DNA of 64,000 nucleotides. It comes from Agrocybe praecox (taxonomy: Eukaryota; Basidiomycota; Agaricomycetes; Agaricales; Agrocybaceae). Of the stretch, positions 33,047 to 45,051 are shown piece by piece. Where the stretch lies: NCBI GenBank assembly GCA_964017145.1, contig OZ024851.1, positions 806,001 to 870,000 on the forward strand, read 5' to 3'. A program made the position numbers and the translations under genes. Under the pieces are notes generated by a model. The model did no database searches. It saw only the letters and a program-made list of their open reading frames with translations, and was not told where the DNA came from. Numbering within the stretch: the stretch's first letter is position 1; each line of letters opens with the position of its first letter.

Positions 33047-36000
33047 ATGTCGTTCTCGGTCCCAACATCGCCCGCGATGACCCGCTCGTCAAAAGCGCAT
33101 CCAGTTACACCCCAGCGACTACCTCGTCAGCAACCCCGTTCTCATTCTTTTTACAGGTCACCGCTTACGCCTTCTGCAAGCCCATATACACCCATCAGCC
33201 TTCGCTCTTTGGATTCGACGAACTCGTCGACCTTGACAACCCCGGACACCTTGGGTAGTGGACTGAAAAAGCGTTTGAACTTTCATTCAGCATCTCCAGA
33301 CGCTGTGCGAAATGCTGGAGCCGCTCAAGACAAGAGTCTTGCGGACATTGCGGAAAATTGGCGCTCGCGCGCCAACGAAAACGGTATTAAAGTCGCGTTT
33401 GCATCCCAGAACGATGTCAGCTACGTAGCAGACGACTGTAAGTGAATATATATGCGCCTTAGCTAACGTCAAACTGAGTCTAAATGCGCATATAGCTAGT
33501 GACATGTCCCTGTCAGACGTTGCTCCGGATTCCAGCACAGTTTCAAACGGAGAAGGTATACATTCTCTCTACATTTGCGTTAGGAGTGTCGTATTGACCT
33601 TGTTTAGCCCTCTTTGCAGCGCCTTTTCTTTCGACTCACAGACGAATGAATAGTTTGCCTGTCATAAACAGACCTCGGGCTCAGTCTCAAGCATCACTGC
33701 CTCCATCACGCATGCATCCGTTGTCTCCCGTTACCTCGCGTGCCAATAATCGCTCACTGCAAATGCCGTCTCCTTTGCAACAACGTCGGACTTCGTCTTC
33801 GGTGAATAAATCCGACAACATCATGTCTACTCCTCCTCCAAATCGAGCTCTTGTAAGCAAGTTGAGGCTAAAAGGTAGCATGACGGATCCAGCGCAACCC
33901 AGGAGACGAGAAACATTTGGACATGTTCGTAAATTGGCTATCAATGTTATGACTTATCAATACTTATTTTTCTATAGATGACTACACCGTCTGCCGGCGT
34001 GGCTAACAGGAATGCCAGTATGAATTTAACTCTCGACCCCGATACATCTCTGGATCTATTTGACATCGATGAAAACGATTTCGAATATGAACATGATTAC
34101 CCAAACACAGAAATAGATAATTCATTTTCACGCAATCTGCAGGCGTTACAAAACAATAATTTTGGATACCCGCCGTTCTCTCAACATGTTCAACAAGTGC
34201 AACAACCTGTTTTCAAGCAACAGCACTTCGCGGATCCTTTCCAACCTATGTCCAGGTTCAATGACCTGCATCATAATGCGCATATATTGAACGGAATCCC
34301 TGAAGGCATCGAACATCATTTCCTTGCAACACAACAACCCCACGCTCGCAACGCATACTATGATGACAGCCACAACTCTCATATTAATTTCTATGGCCCG
34401 GCCCCTCGTGTACCAAGTCAGTACGGTCAAGCAATGCCGCAGAACTATCCTGCGTTTGTCCCCGTTCCGCAGCCGACCATGTTGTCATATCCACCTCCTG
34501 CTCCTTTGCAGTCTAAAATTACTGCAGACAGATCCCTTTCGTCTTCAAGCGGAAAACTTGGCGCATCCCCCCTGCCTGAAGTTGCGCCTACAGATTGTTC
34601 TGTTTGCTTAGCTTCGAAGCCAACGTCTCTCGCTATCCTTCAGCCTTGCAAACATCCTCTTTGCTCAGCTTGCTTGACGAGTGCCCTCAATATCGTCGGT
34701 GAAAAGGATATGGAGTGTGCCGTTTGCAAACAAAGCGTCGCAGACTTCAAATTGGTCATGGGATCATCTAAAGGAGAGAAACCAAATTCTGGTAGTTCTC
34801 CTGGGTCTCCATTAGGAGCACCTGTTAAACGCATGGATGATATATCTTTTGATGGCCAATTGTTCTTGTCCTCCAAAAATACTTTCGATAAAGATGGAGC
34901 GGATAGCAGCATAGATGGTTTGGAAAGTGCGTTTGAATTTGGCCTTGACTTTGGTGAACTTCGAGCATCTACGCCAAAGATGGAACAACAAATCGAGTAC
35001 TCCAACTCCTTCAGCCGGGCAAGCGTGCCTGACGCAAGACGGGACAGGAGAAAAAGTGAAGAGAGTGTTGTCCTCCGGATTGATAACGTTCCTTGGGTAT
35101 ATACATTTTTATGTATCTTTTTCGCGCCGTGGTCTTATCGTTTCTTTAGGATATTACCCCGCTTCAAATCACCAAATGGCTTCAGCAACCCGTCGAGCGT
35201 GTACACGTCCTTCTCGATGGGAAAGGCAAAACCATGAGCCATGCTTACGTTGAGGTCAATGACGCTACCATCGCAGGGGCTATCTTGCGAGGAGAAGCTT
35301 TGTCGCCAAATTCTTCTGGCAAAAAAGAAAGGGGTAGCGTTCTCGGTCGAGGTCGTAGGGCACGTGGTGTAACGGTTACACGGAGCGGACAACAAGAATT
35401 AATGGCCGATGTACGTATTAGTTTCTTACTTGGATAATCCTTTCCAATCTTTATTCCAGCTATTCCCACGTTGGCGAGGAGGTTTCGATGGTTCTCGACC
35501 CTCTCTTGCTGGATTGGAAGGCGAACGTGTCATTGGCGCTCTGGAAGGAGGGTTATTAACGGAACAAGAAATTTGTGGCCTTTTGTTCCTCATTAGAGAA
35601 CCTGATGTAAGTTTCACCCTTACATTACCTTATTTCGATCTCGCTGAGTTTGCATATCCAGTCTCACTTCCTGAAAGTCCCATCTCTTCCTTTCCACTCG
35701 CTCATCAGCCTCTTGAGTAAGTTCCCGGCTGATGTCGACAGCCGCGTCTTTTGGTCCACTAGTGTGAGGGACCTGTTGCTCGGTAAGTTTTTATGTTTTC
35801 TACATACTAAACTTCCTAATATACCATTTTGCAGATGCCACGTATAGTCAGTAATAATCCTTGTTGTTTTTATACCATGTAACTAACAATCACACAGCGG
35901 CCATCCAAATTCTCGTCGAGAGAGTGGAAAAGGCTAAACAAAATGCTAAAGCTGGGCAAGAGGAGGAATATACAACTGATCTTGTCGTTGCTCTCTTGCA

Positions 36001-36388
36001 TGTCGCTCTTGGGTGTAAGGGTAGGTCAACCGTGCTTCATCTATTCTCTATATGTATATTTATAAATTCTCCTTTCTTTGCAGCATTTACACTTCATCAA
36101 GCTCATAACTTGTGCGACCTTGCGCAAACATATTCTCTCCCACTTCCGGAGACCGATGTATTGGACGTTGTCGATGCTCCAACATCATATCTAACTAGGG
36201 ACTCCAACTCGCTGAGAACGCCCCCGAACCATGACCTCTCGGCTGCCGTTTTCAATCAACACTCGGTTTTTAACCAACAACAGAATAACCACAACCCAAA
36301 TGGATCCCTTGACGACCTTGCAAGGGAGTTCGGTGTCGATGCGCAGGTTGTGCAGGCATTGGCTCAACGTCTGGCCGGGCTGTGCTAA
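33047..36388 (+). CDS. RING-finger plus RRM-like protein
   Basis: Ten exons: 33047-33437, 33496-33555, 33608-33924, 33978-35096, 35150-35410, 35460-35606, 35662-35782, 35835-35846 (12 nt), 35898-36020 and 36084-36388 (951 aa), all GT..AG and in phase. The N-terminal half is Ser/Pro-rich and disordered with an Asn/Gln/His-rich segment. A C3HC4-type zinc finger (CSVCLASKPTSLAILQPCKH..CSAC..CAVCK) lies at about residues 463-507. From about 620 an RRM-like fold follows (VVLRIDNVPWDIT..ITKWL..VERVHVLLD..SHAYVEVND). The C-terminus is helical (about 770-890), with a UBA-like end (LDDLAREFGVDAQVVQALAQRLAG). RING and RRM together suggest an RNA-associated ubiquitin ligase, as in CNOT4, but the order and spacing differ, so I give no name. 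The ATG at 33047 follows a possible leader acceptor. Confidence 0.85.
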
Positions 36389-37145
36389 AGGGCCACAATG
36401 CGTCCTGGAGATGCTGATATCCCTCCATTATGAAGTTCAATTAAAAAGATCAAACAAAAACACAACCCTCTCGACCTTCAAGCTCCTCGATCATTCGACT
36501 TTTTTCTTCACCTCATTATCGACAAGTCGAAGTGTTTTCTTCCCTGCCTTCCTCTCATCCGCTTTCAACCATGCTATTCAACACTCTCTTGCTTTGCCCC
36601 TTGCTACTGCATCGATACCACCCATGTCTTCCTCCGCTCTCTACCATGCGCTGCCATATCCATCTGAATACTCCGTTTTTCTATCTTCAAATCACTGCAA
36701 AAAAATCCGCTTCTTATTTCAATCGCATTCTTCAAAGTTCTTATCACCTGCGTTGTTTGTTCTTTCTATCGTCGGTTTCTATTTTATAACTTTAAATATC
36801 GTAATCTCAAAGAGAAACTCTTCCTCTCAGCACGATTGAGTTTTTCTTCGCTTTCTCCTGCATCGCATGCATGGTCCTGCTGTCATTGTTTTGCATCTTT
36901 GTATGTTGTTAATCCGTTCCCGTCGTCGTCGCGCTCTCTCCCGATTTTATTACATTGTAGCCAACAAATGAAACGTTTTTATGAGCATTATATTCTCCAT
37001 TATTCCTACCGCCACAAAGCACAAAAAGCGAGAGCACACCTTCCTTTTAAGGACACCGGGGATACCATGGACCTTGGTCATCAATGACTAATTATTTCAT
37101 CCGCTATCCTTAGCCATTGATGTTAATTGAAGTAGAACCATTGAT
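36389..37145. other. pyrimidine-rich 3' flank, no gene recognised
   Basis: C/T-rich on the plus strand, much like the flank after 29650. Open frames here (36231-36839 and others) are products of this composition. Confidence 0.4.
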
Positions 37146-39892
37146 ATGCATTTCGAATTTCCCTTCAGTGAACTCGATAACGTTCAATTTTTGGAGTATT
37201 ATGGATTTCCATGGGCAAACTATCTGCCATACGAAGATATCGAATCCATCAGTAGAGGTAAGTTCAACTCTGGTACCAGTACGCTCTCTAACAAAGGGAT
37301 AGACAACTACGTTGCAAATTTCTTCAAAAAGAAACTCGGATTGGAATGTCGACGAAGTACCGAGCGTATCAATCTCTATAACCCAGCTGCCATCTTGAAC
37401 CTTCCCGTTGAGCTGATCTGTGGAGTGAGCACGCTTCCGTTAAAATTTGAAGCTTATTCACGCGTAATCTGCAGATCTTTGGACATCTTCACCCTTTGGA
37501 TTTATACGGTTTTATAAGGACGACAAAATCACTCAGGCGCCTCCTTCTCGGTCGTGGCTCGATGCGAGTATGGGAGGCTTCGTATCGTCGGCATCCAGAG
37601 GTTCTTCGATATCCAGCAGACGTGTCTCCGCCCAAATGGACCTCTCTTTTGTTCGGACCCTCAACTTGTGATATTTGTCCGTGCTTTCCTGCGATGGTGG
37701 ATTTTACGTATCGTTTGCGGCTCTGCAAGAACTGTACGGTATGTAACTTCAGCTCATGGGTGCGATTTTGTTAGGCATAATTCTGTTCTAGGCATCTTAC
37801 AGCTTGCACGAGGCAGAAGCGGTAACTGCGTATGGTGTAACCCTTGTACGCCCTTGGGAAGCTGCGAGGTTCTGGACACTTGTCAAGTACACCTATCGGA
37901 AAAGTGTGCATAAAGCTCATCTTCGCACTAGGACTGACGTTTACCTGCAACAGATCACGTTACATATCCAACGGTATACGATAACCAAGCAACACCGAGA
38001 TATGCGCGTGAGGATGCCTTGGCAAGGGCATATGAAGTGAATAAATATCTCACGGACATTGAGGAAGATCTACCGAACGCAAAGCAGCGGTACGATGAGT
38101 TTGTTGCGAAAGCATTTCAGGAGACCCGAGACTCCGTAAATGTGAGTTTTCAGTGCCTTTCAATCGCGCCTTCTCGATGCTATCTTATCCTGGAATAGCA
38201 CGCTAAAGTCTGCCATGCATGGTGTTTGGACATATGGAACGCGATGAAAACACATTTCAATGAGAAATTCCAGTATCACTTGCTTGAAATGTGAGTATTT
38301 TCCTTCTTTCTTTGATACATATCATTCATTGTTGTTTCTTGATCGCTAGGTGCTTCACGTATCTTGTGAACGACCTTCGACACCATTTAGATGATATCAC
38401 TTGTATTGTTCCGCATCTGAGGTCCTACTTCTCTGCTAAATTCCATCCTCGGTTTAATAAAAGGGGTACGTGTGTTTAGCTATATTTTACAATGGTCTTT
38501 TCACTGGATAAAAAATAAATAAAAACAGAAATCACCAACCTTGCACCGATCTTGGTAGAGATGTACATTCTGAAGGCAAGGGCACAGAGGATTACGAAGG
38601 AACGAAAAGCTCTCCTGGAAGAGCGTCAGAGGGCTATTGGCGCGTTTTATGAGGGTGTTATACGTCCCTCTTTGCCACCAACGTATTGGGACTTGAGACC
38701 CCCTGCTCTCATGTACAACCTCGATGGTGTCGTAAAATACATTAACTCTGATCTTGACGTTCTAGGAGACATTCCGGGAGAAACTCTTCTCCCACAGCTC
38801 GCGAAATTTACTACGCAATGGGTCGCTAAGGAAAAGGGGCGACTCTCTGATCTCGTCATGTCTTCCTATCCCGACTTGGCAAAATCTCTGGAGGATTCTG
38901 GTGATGAAGTTCTCGACCTTGCGCTAGCTATCTTCACATGTGAGAGTTCGCACATACATCTCTGGAAAGCCCTCACCTGCATGGCCTTTGGATGGCAAGA
39001 TGCACATTTCTATGTTAGCGCCGGATGGGACTTGAAGGTCGACTCAGTTGCGTATGAAACCCTGTGCGTCTTGCTGGGTATCCTTGGGTTAGATCCGACG
39101 ACTACTTTGGCGAGTAATCTGACAAAAATCGACCCGAAATTTGTCTGCATGCATTGCTGGAACGTTGCGAGGTCGGCTATGCCTCCCAGCGAAATCCATA
39201 TATTGTCATGGAAGGACTGTGTATGTCATTCATTTGTTTGTTGAGTCTTGAACTTACAATGTCCGTCTTTTGTCGTAGGTTATGCATCATCTAGATTCGG
39301 AGAAACTGTGCATCAGCCATGAACAATCTCCTATGTTTGGTCTTCTAAACGAAGAAATCGCAAAGACTGCCACACGTCGCATACCTGCACACCCTAATCC
39401 GACGAGTGTGAATTGGAGCTGTATGCTTTGCTCAGGATTTGTTGAGGTTACCTTTAAGCGCCAACGGATCGTATCCCATGTGAAACAGCAAGTACAGATG
39501 GCTTATATATCCTCGTTTAATCGTAATGGAATATCTCTTTCAGGATACATGGAATTCCAGATCCCGTGGATAATCGTGATTTATTTTCCCGAACGTCAGG
39601 CCCTGAGACGTGGAATGATGCCAGGAGTAGACGCGGGCGTCTATTTGCGGATGATGAAGAACATAATTTGGCTTGTCTCCTGTGCAAAGGACCCAGTCAG
39701 CTATGGGAGAAAGACCCCCTTTTAGTGCATTTGAACAATAGGTATGTCATTTTGATTATGTCTGAACCTTGAGCACCGACGGGTCGACAACTATCTTATA
39801 GGCATCAAATCCAGGACCCTCGAGAAGGCACCCACTTCAAACGACGCAAGTTGGGAACTCTATTTTCTCGAATATCGCAGCAGATTAATTAG
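37146..39892 (+). CDS. F-box protein, agaricomycete family, with 3' phase break
   Basis: Exons: 37146-37424, 37475-37738, 37792-37903, 37954-38141, 38199-38290, 38350-38465, 38529-39220, 39276(GTT)-about 39492, about 39544-39741 and 39802-39892. The F-box is ILNLPVELICGIFGHLHPLDLYGFIRTTKSLRRLLL, followed by the agaricomycete hallmark WTSLLFGPSTCDICP (zinc-finger-like Cys pairs). A long helical middle and two Cys/His segments (WSCMLCSGF..; LACLLCKGP..HL..NRH) follow. Function by family: substrate adaptor of an SCF ubiquitin ligase. Odd: the first seven junctions are in phase, but the junction near 39490/39544 is not. The conserved reading frame of the last two exons needs two left-over bases, while every GT donor there leaves none. 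Splicing as seen would end the protein about 10 codons later. It may be a frameshifted allele or use an unusual splice site. Confidence 0.7.
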
Positions 39893-40478
39893 AATATACC
39901 ATTCTTGCTGCTATGTATACGGAATCCCGGACAACTTATGCTAGTGAAAGAATGCTCGAACACTTTACCGTGGAAGCGTCATGAGAGGACATGAAAAGCT
40001 GCCTGTAATGAACGCATTTATCATCGTAGTACCAAAAGAGAAAAGTTGAAAGATATTGAGGTGTCAGAAGGCTGGATTGAACCTAAAGCCGTTGATTGTG
40101 TTTCAAAACAGTGCTCCCGCCATCCCCACAAACACAGAACATTCCTCCATGCATATTTGTGTTCTTACGACTTTGAAAATCCGTGTTCAAGATGGGCTTT
40201 CCACATTTTGGATACACTAATAAGCGCTTAGGTCAGAGCTGCGATGAAAACAAAAAAGGTAGTCATAATTCATGTTAATAAAACGTACCTGGACCGCCCC
40301 GACCATCATTCGCCTGGAGTTTAAAAGGAGTTTTACCTCCCGCATTGGAATTTGGTCTGAATCCCAGTCCCATTAAGCCATTGGATCCATTTCCATTTCT
40401 TCGAGCGGAGCAATTGGATGACGATCCTAGATCAACCAGAATTTATATATGTATTCACTTCAAGAGTCCAATGGCCTA
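39893..40478. other. intergenic before the foldback element
   Basis: Nothing recognised. Target-like flank of the element ends with TA at 40477-40478. Confidence 0.4.
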
Positions 40479-41223
40479 TGGCTGTCCGTTTGCTGAAAAT
40501 AAAAAAGTATATAGTTGAGCCATATAATTATTATGTTGTACATATATCTCAATAAATATATACATTAACTTTATTATCCAATATATTTGTCAGATCATTT
40601 AACATACTTGTCGGATTGTCCAACATATATGTCGGATTATCCAACATATGTGTTGGATTGTCCAACACACAACTCGGATTATCCAACACATGTGTTGTAT
40701 TATCCATTATATACATTGGATTGTCCAATGTATATGCCGTGTTATCCAACATAGTTGAGACTCGTTCTCTTACATGTAGTCGCTTAAAATGCCGGCGATG
40801 CCGGGATTTCTTGATGGCCGTTCGAATCCGTTTATAGGGGCCGAAGCCAGGCCATCAAAAAATGGCTCGAAATTGGCCGGCAAGGACGGCATCATAGCCG
40901 ATCGAGAGTAAGATAACTGCCTCGAACTATGTTGGATAATCCAACATGTATATTGGACAATCCAAATTATATGTTGGACAACCCGACAAATAAGTTGGAT
41001 AATTTGACAAATAAGTTGGACAACCCAACAAATATGTTGGATAATCCGAAAAGTATGTTGGACAACCCAACAAATATGTTGGATAATCCGACAAGTATGT
41101 TGGACAATCCAACTTATGAGTTGGATAGTGAAGGTAATGTATATATTCATTCAAAAATACGTACAACATACTAATTACATTGTAGAAGTATATACTTTTT
41201 TATTTTCAGCAAACGGACAGCCA
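40479..41223. mobile_element. 745-bp foldback/MITE-like element with mirrored 21-bp arrays
   Basis: Perfect 35-bp terminal inverted repeats at 40479-40513 and 41189-41223 (beginning TGGCTGTCCGTTTGC). The dinucleotide TA flanks both ends (40477-40478 and 41224-41225), as left by Tc1/mariner-type insertion. Inside, two arrays of a 21-bp unit built on TTGGATAATCCAACA lie in opposite orientation (about 40570-40755 and 40929-41130). The central 170 bases contain further imperfect inverted matches (ccaacatagtt..cttac near 40745-40772, mirrored near 40909-40940). No transposase frame is present, so it would be non-autonomous. The periodic frames on either strand (repeats of Leu-Asp-Asn-Pro-Thr) result from the 21-bp period and are not genes. 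Confidence 0.8.
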
Positions 41224-41548
41224 TAATGGCCCAGTGCACTGCTTACCGTTGCTAGATTCATTCGCGATGATATTCTTACACTGAGCCCGCGGGGGTTTAG
41301 GTTATCTCTGAGACAAGAAACTGAGAGGGGTATACATGTATATATACAAACTACTAGCTTAGTCAGTAGTGGAGCTGCTTGTATACTTGTAAGTATTCTC
41401 TAATTTCATTCAGTGGTTGGCGGTTGGCATTTGTCACAGCCTTCATTCTGAAAAAAAAAACTTTGTTCCGACTATATGTGACAATATATACATATATGTA
41501 CTTGCATTTAGAGGCTCTAGCTATCTTGGAACACAAGTACGAGAATGT

Positions 41549-41740
41549 GCCACACGACTAGTCACCGCCTCTTTTGTGAAGTGGCCAATTTTGTTCGGCG
41601 AAAAATTTGTAGTATCATCTCCAATTTTATCCTCGTTTGGGACGAAGATACAGTTATAATATCTAAAGGAATAAAAATTTAACCCATTTTTTGAACTCCC
41701 ATTTCCGTTGCACAAAAGAGGCGATGATTAGTCGTGTGGC
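41549..41740. mobile_element. 192-bp terminal-inverted-repeat element
   Basis: 30-bp inverted repeats at 41549-41578 and 41711-41740 (beginning GCCACACGACTA, ending CGCCTCTTTTGTG) with 28 of 30 positions matching. The internal sequence is AT-rich and noncoding. Size and structure fit a small MITE. No clear target-site duplication is visible, so the true ends may lie a few bases further out. Confidence 0.65.
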
Positions 41741-42010
41741 ACCATACTTGGGTTTGATACCTTGCGGCACATACTGATGATGATTTTCTCCTGTGCGCCG
41801 GCCAATCTCCTCAAGCTAAAAATAGATAGCCGCCCAAACGGTTGGCCCGCTCGCAGCCCAGCGCCCCAAGGGAAACAAAGCACTCTGTATATGGAAAAAT
41901 TATCCTATGTAGTCAGAATGTTCAAAGATATACGTTACAGAGTATGAGGAAGCTTTTCTACAAATACAAATAGCTTCCCATTGCGATGATTAAGTCTTAA
42001 TTATCTAAAG

Positions 42011-44458
42011 TTACAGTCGACTAGATATAGTACTTTGAAAAACGCATACCAACATTCCATCACTAATAATGGCACCCCCACGGACTCCAGAGCCCACCCT
42101 CTCAACATAGCCATCAAAAGGTGCAGCGATGACATTCTCCATTTTCATAACACTGAATATAAGCAATGCCTCTCCTTTCCGCACGCGAATCCGGCTGTCA
42201 TAATCTGCAGACCGGGAATTGGAGTCTGGGCAGAGATTTTGAGCTTGCTTAAATGCCGGATGGAGCTCTACAATTTTTCCAGTCATCGGTGCAGCTATAT
42301 GAGTTGGATCGTTGGGATTTGCGAGTTCGAATTCTCCAGATGAGGCGGTACTTGCTGAAGTAGACTGAACGAGGGAGAATGTGATGGGTCTATTAGAATC
42401 AAAGAACGTCGACAGGATACTTCCAGACAGAACTTCTGGAAATGCATTGTGTCCAATTGAGGCGATGGTGATGGTGTGTTTCTTCGTTTCGCGTTGTGAC
42501 GATGCAGCATTTTCTACTACACCTGGCTCTAACGACGGTTCAGCGTGATTGGATAAGGTCAAATGAAATAGAGAGCCAGGCTGTAAGAGGATGTTGGTAC
42601 GTCCAGCTACTGCGGCAGAGCTAGAGTTGAGCGAAGAAGTACTTCCTGGAGAACTATCAAGCCCTTTTGTCTTCTTCCGGTGCGCTATAGAGGCAAGTTC
42701 AGAACCTAGCTGAAGAACGTCTTGAAGGTTTCTCTCCAGCCATAGAGTGTCGATCGCCCCTGAAACATGTTTCCAGTCAGGATGAGAAAGGGTCCCTAGT
42801 AATACCGGGACGTTTGTCGTGATTTTCGTTGTGTTAGACTGGGGAGTTCCTTGCAAACGTAATTCACGTAGTGCGCGTACGCCTTTTTCACTGGCTTCTT
42901 CAAACGTCGCGCCTTTTACTATGATCTTCGCCAGAAGCGAGTCAAATTCCGTACCCACGATCCATTCGAGGTCCATTTTCTCCTCGGCTCCTGATGAAGT
43001 GAGCCACGTGTCTACCCTTACACCTCTCCCACCTGGCCATAACACCTCGTGTGCACGAAATTTGCCAGGTGAAAGTTGAAACCCCTTTTCTGGATCCTCT
43101 GCTGTGACGCGAAGCTGAATGGCGTGCACGTTGGGTGGAGGAAGAGGTGCGGCAAGGTGAACATCCGACAGAGTGACAGATGGGACAGCAAAAAGAAGAA
43201 GCTGGGCGCGTACGAGGTCCACGTTGGTGATTTCCTCTAGGTGGATGAATGAAGTTAATATCACAATGTGATTCTGTGAGTTCATAAGAACCCGCCTGTT
43301 ACGGTATGTTCAACTTGTACCCTTGGATTGATTTCCAAGAATACCCATTGCGGACTAGGCAAGTTGAAGTTGATGAGAAACTCGAATGTTCCTAGGCCTT
43401 TGTATTCTAGCTCTTTGGCCATCTTTAAAGAGGCGTCAAGAAGCGGCCGAACAGCATCACGAGGCAGACGAGACGGCGCAATCTAGAAGTAATGTAAGTA
43501 AAATATCAACTACATGAAACAGGAGGATCTGTCCGGACTTCAATAATTTTCTGAAACCTAGTAATGACGGGATGAAGAACAGCGACAAACACGATCGACA
43601 GAGAGACTTACCGACGCTGCACGCTACATTCACGCTCCCACAAATGAGAAACATGTTTACCGTCTCCTATAACTTGTACCTCAACATGTTTCCAACCGGG
43701 ACCTGTCAACATCTTTTCAACGAATAACTGCTTGCTGGGACTTTCTCCTAGACATCTATGGTGCGAAAGAGTCGATCTCAATGTTCTGTTTGATGCATAA
43801 AAACGTACCTTTGGAAAGCCTCCTCAATCTCAGCTTCGTCACGAATGACCCGAATACCACGTCCGCCTCCTCCATCCAGGGCTTTAATGATGACAGGATA
43901 ATCAACCCTGGCGATGAACCCTCGGATATCTTTCGCCAAATTTATACCCATTCCATCAGCAATTGGAATCCCAAGAGATAACGCCAGCTCACGCGAGAGC
44001 ATCTTATCTGAAGCAATGCGAAGTGCTGCAGGTGAAGGCCCGATATAAGTTACTTGAGATCCTAAAGCGACAGGAAGCGTTGGATTTTCCGAGAGAAATC
44101 CATACCCAGGATGCAAATGGGTACATTCTGTTCTGTTGGAAAAAAAAAACTAGTAAGCCGGTCTGCTAGTATTTCATAAGCTCTGAACGTACGTTAGAGC
44201 AGCTTTTACGATAACTTCGACGTCCATGTAATCAGCTGCTCTTTCCAACTTGACCGCTTCGTCTGCAAAGGTTGCATGGCTGGTATCATTCTCGGTGTAC
44301 AATGCAACTGTTTCCCATCCTAGCTCAGACGCGGAGCGTAGAATACGTATGGCAACTATGCATAATTGGTTGCATATAATCAACAGCCTCAGTGCATAAC
44401 AGAAAGAATACTACTTACTTTCACCTCGGTTAGCTACGAGTACTTTAGGCATTGGCAT
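42011..44458 (-). CDS. acyl-CoA carboxylase alpha subunit (biotin carboxylase + BCCP), MCC-alpha-like
   Basis: Seven exons: 44419-44458, 44193-44355, 43809-44132, 43612-43755, 43539-43557, 43296-43482 and 42011-43236 (700 aa). Biotin carboxylase domain: KVLVANRGEIAIRILRSA, HPGYGFLSENP, the ATP-grasp glycine loop IIKALDGGGGRGIRV, KHVEVQVIGDG, FLEINPRVQVEHTVTEE. A linker/BT domain follows and a biotin-carrier domain with SVMKMEN, where Lys657 would carry biotin. Order and length are those of 3-methylcrotonyl-CoA carboxylase alpha. Between the BCCP strand APMTGKIVELHP and the biotin hairpin there is an extra ~20-residue loop. The protein starts directly at the catalytic domain, so no mitochondrial presequence is seen. 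Intron 6 appears to use a GC donor (43294-43295). Divergent to the beta subunit; the substrate acyl-CoA is unknown. Confidence 0.88.
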
Positions 44459-45051
44459 GTGGTGAATATTCCGAGGATGAGTCTGGTGTTAGAGAAACGT
44501 TATAAAGGATTTTGAGCGACCCGATTTCTCTGTAATTATGGTGGCGACAGCTTTGACATAGACAAGTTTTCCCATGACCGGCTTGCTGTGGTCGGTGTGA
44601 CCATGTAAAAGTGAAAGCACCCGGGTTCTGTGTTTGAATTTTCCAAGCCAGCTTCATTGGAAGTTGAGCAGCGTCGAGTAGCAAGTTGTTGCACAAATAA
44701 ATGCGTAAGCTTAGACCACTGCGTATTTTACTAAAATAACAATGAAATAGTAGCGGTATGAGTCAGAGGAAAGCGCTCACAACAGTCAATATTAAGATTT
44801 ACCCCTAATTTTCAGTAGCCCGGCAATCGGGAATGTTATAGCCGGGACGCTCATCTCGCTGCGCAACCGCTGTGAATGAACTTCAACCCCCCTGATGATT
44901 CTTCATCAAATAATTTGCTTGCTTACCCCAGGGTTGTGCACATAAACTCTTTGAGATATAAACGAAACTATTCTTTGAACTCTCAGAATCATCTGGTTCC
45001 AATAATTCCTTCAGACTTAGATATTGGCCTCGTACAGTTCGACAATATCCG
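44459..45051. promoter_or_regulatory. shared promoter of the carboxylase alpha/beta pair
   Basis: 593 bases between the divergent starts. TTATAA lies on the minus strand near 44500, about 45 bases from the alpha start. An in-frame ATG at 44876 opens a frame running toward the beta gene but lacks carboxyltransferase similarity. The layout suggests coordinated expression of two subunits that must assemble together. Confidence 0.5.

Noticed and set aside
36231..36839. 202-codon plus-strand frame overlapping the end of the RING/RRM gene
   Set aside because: It overlaps real coding sequence in another frame and continues into C/T-rich flank giving Ser/Phe/Leu runs.
37258..37296. Possible 39-nt intron in exon 1 of the F-box gene (GTAAGT..AAG)
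   Set aside because: Shorter than any other intron here (49 nt minimum) and its sequence is open in frame, so I kept it as coding.
40549..41174. Periodic frames on both strands encoding Leu-Asp-Asn-Pro-Thr repeats
   Set aside because: They arise because the element's repeat unit is 21 bp (seven codons). They occur on opposite strands as mirror images and belong to a noncoding mobile element.
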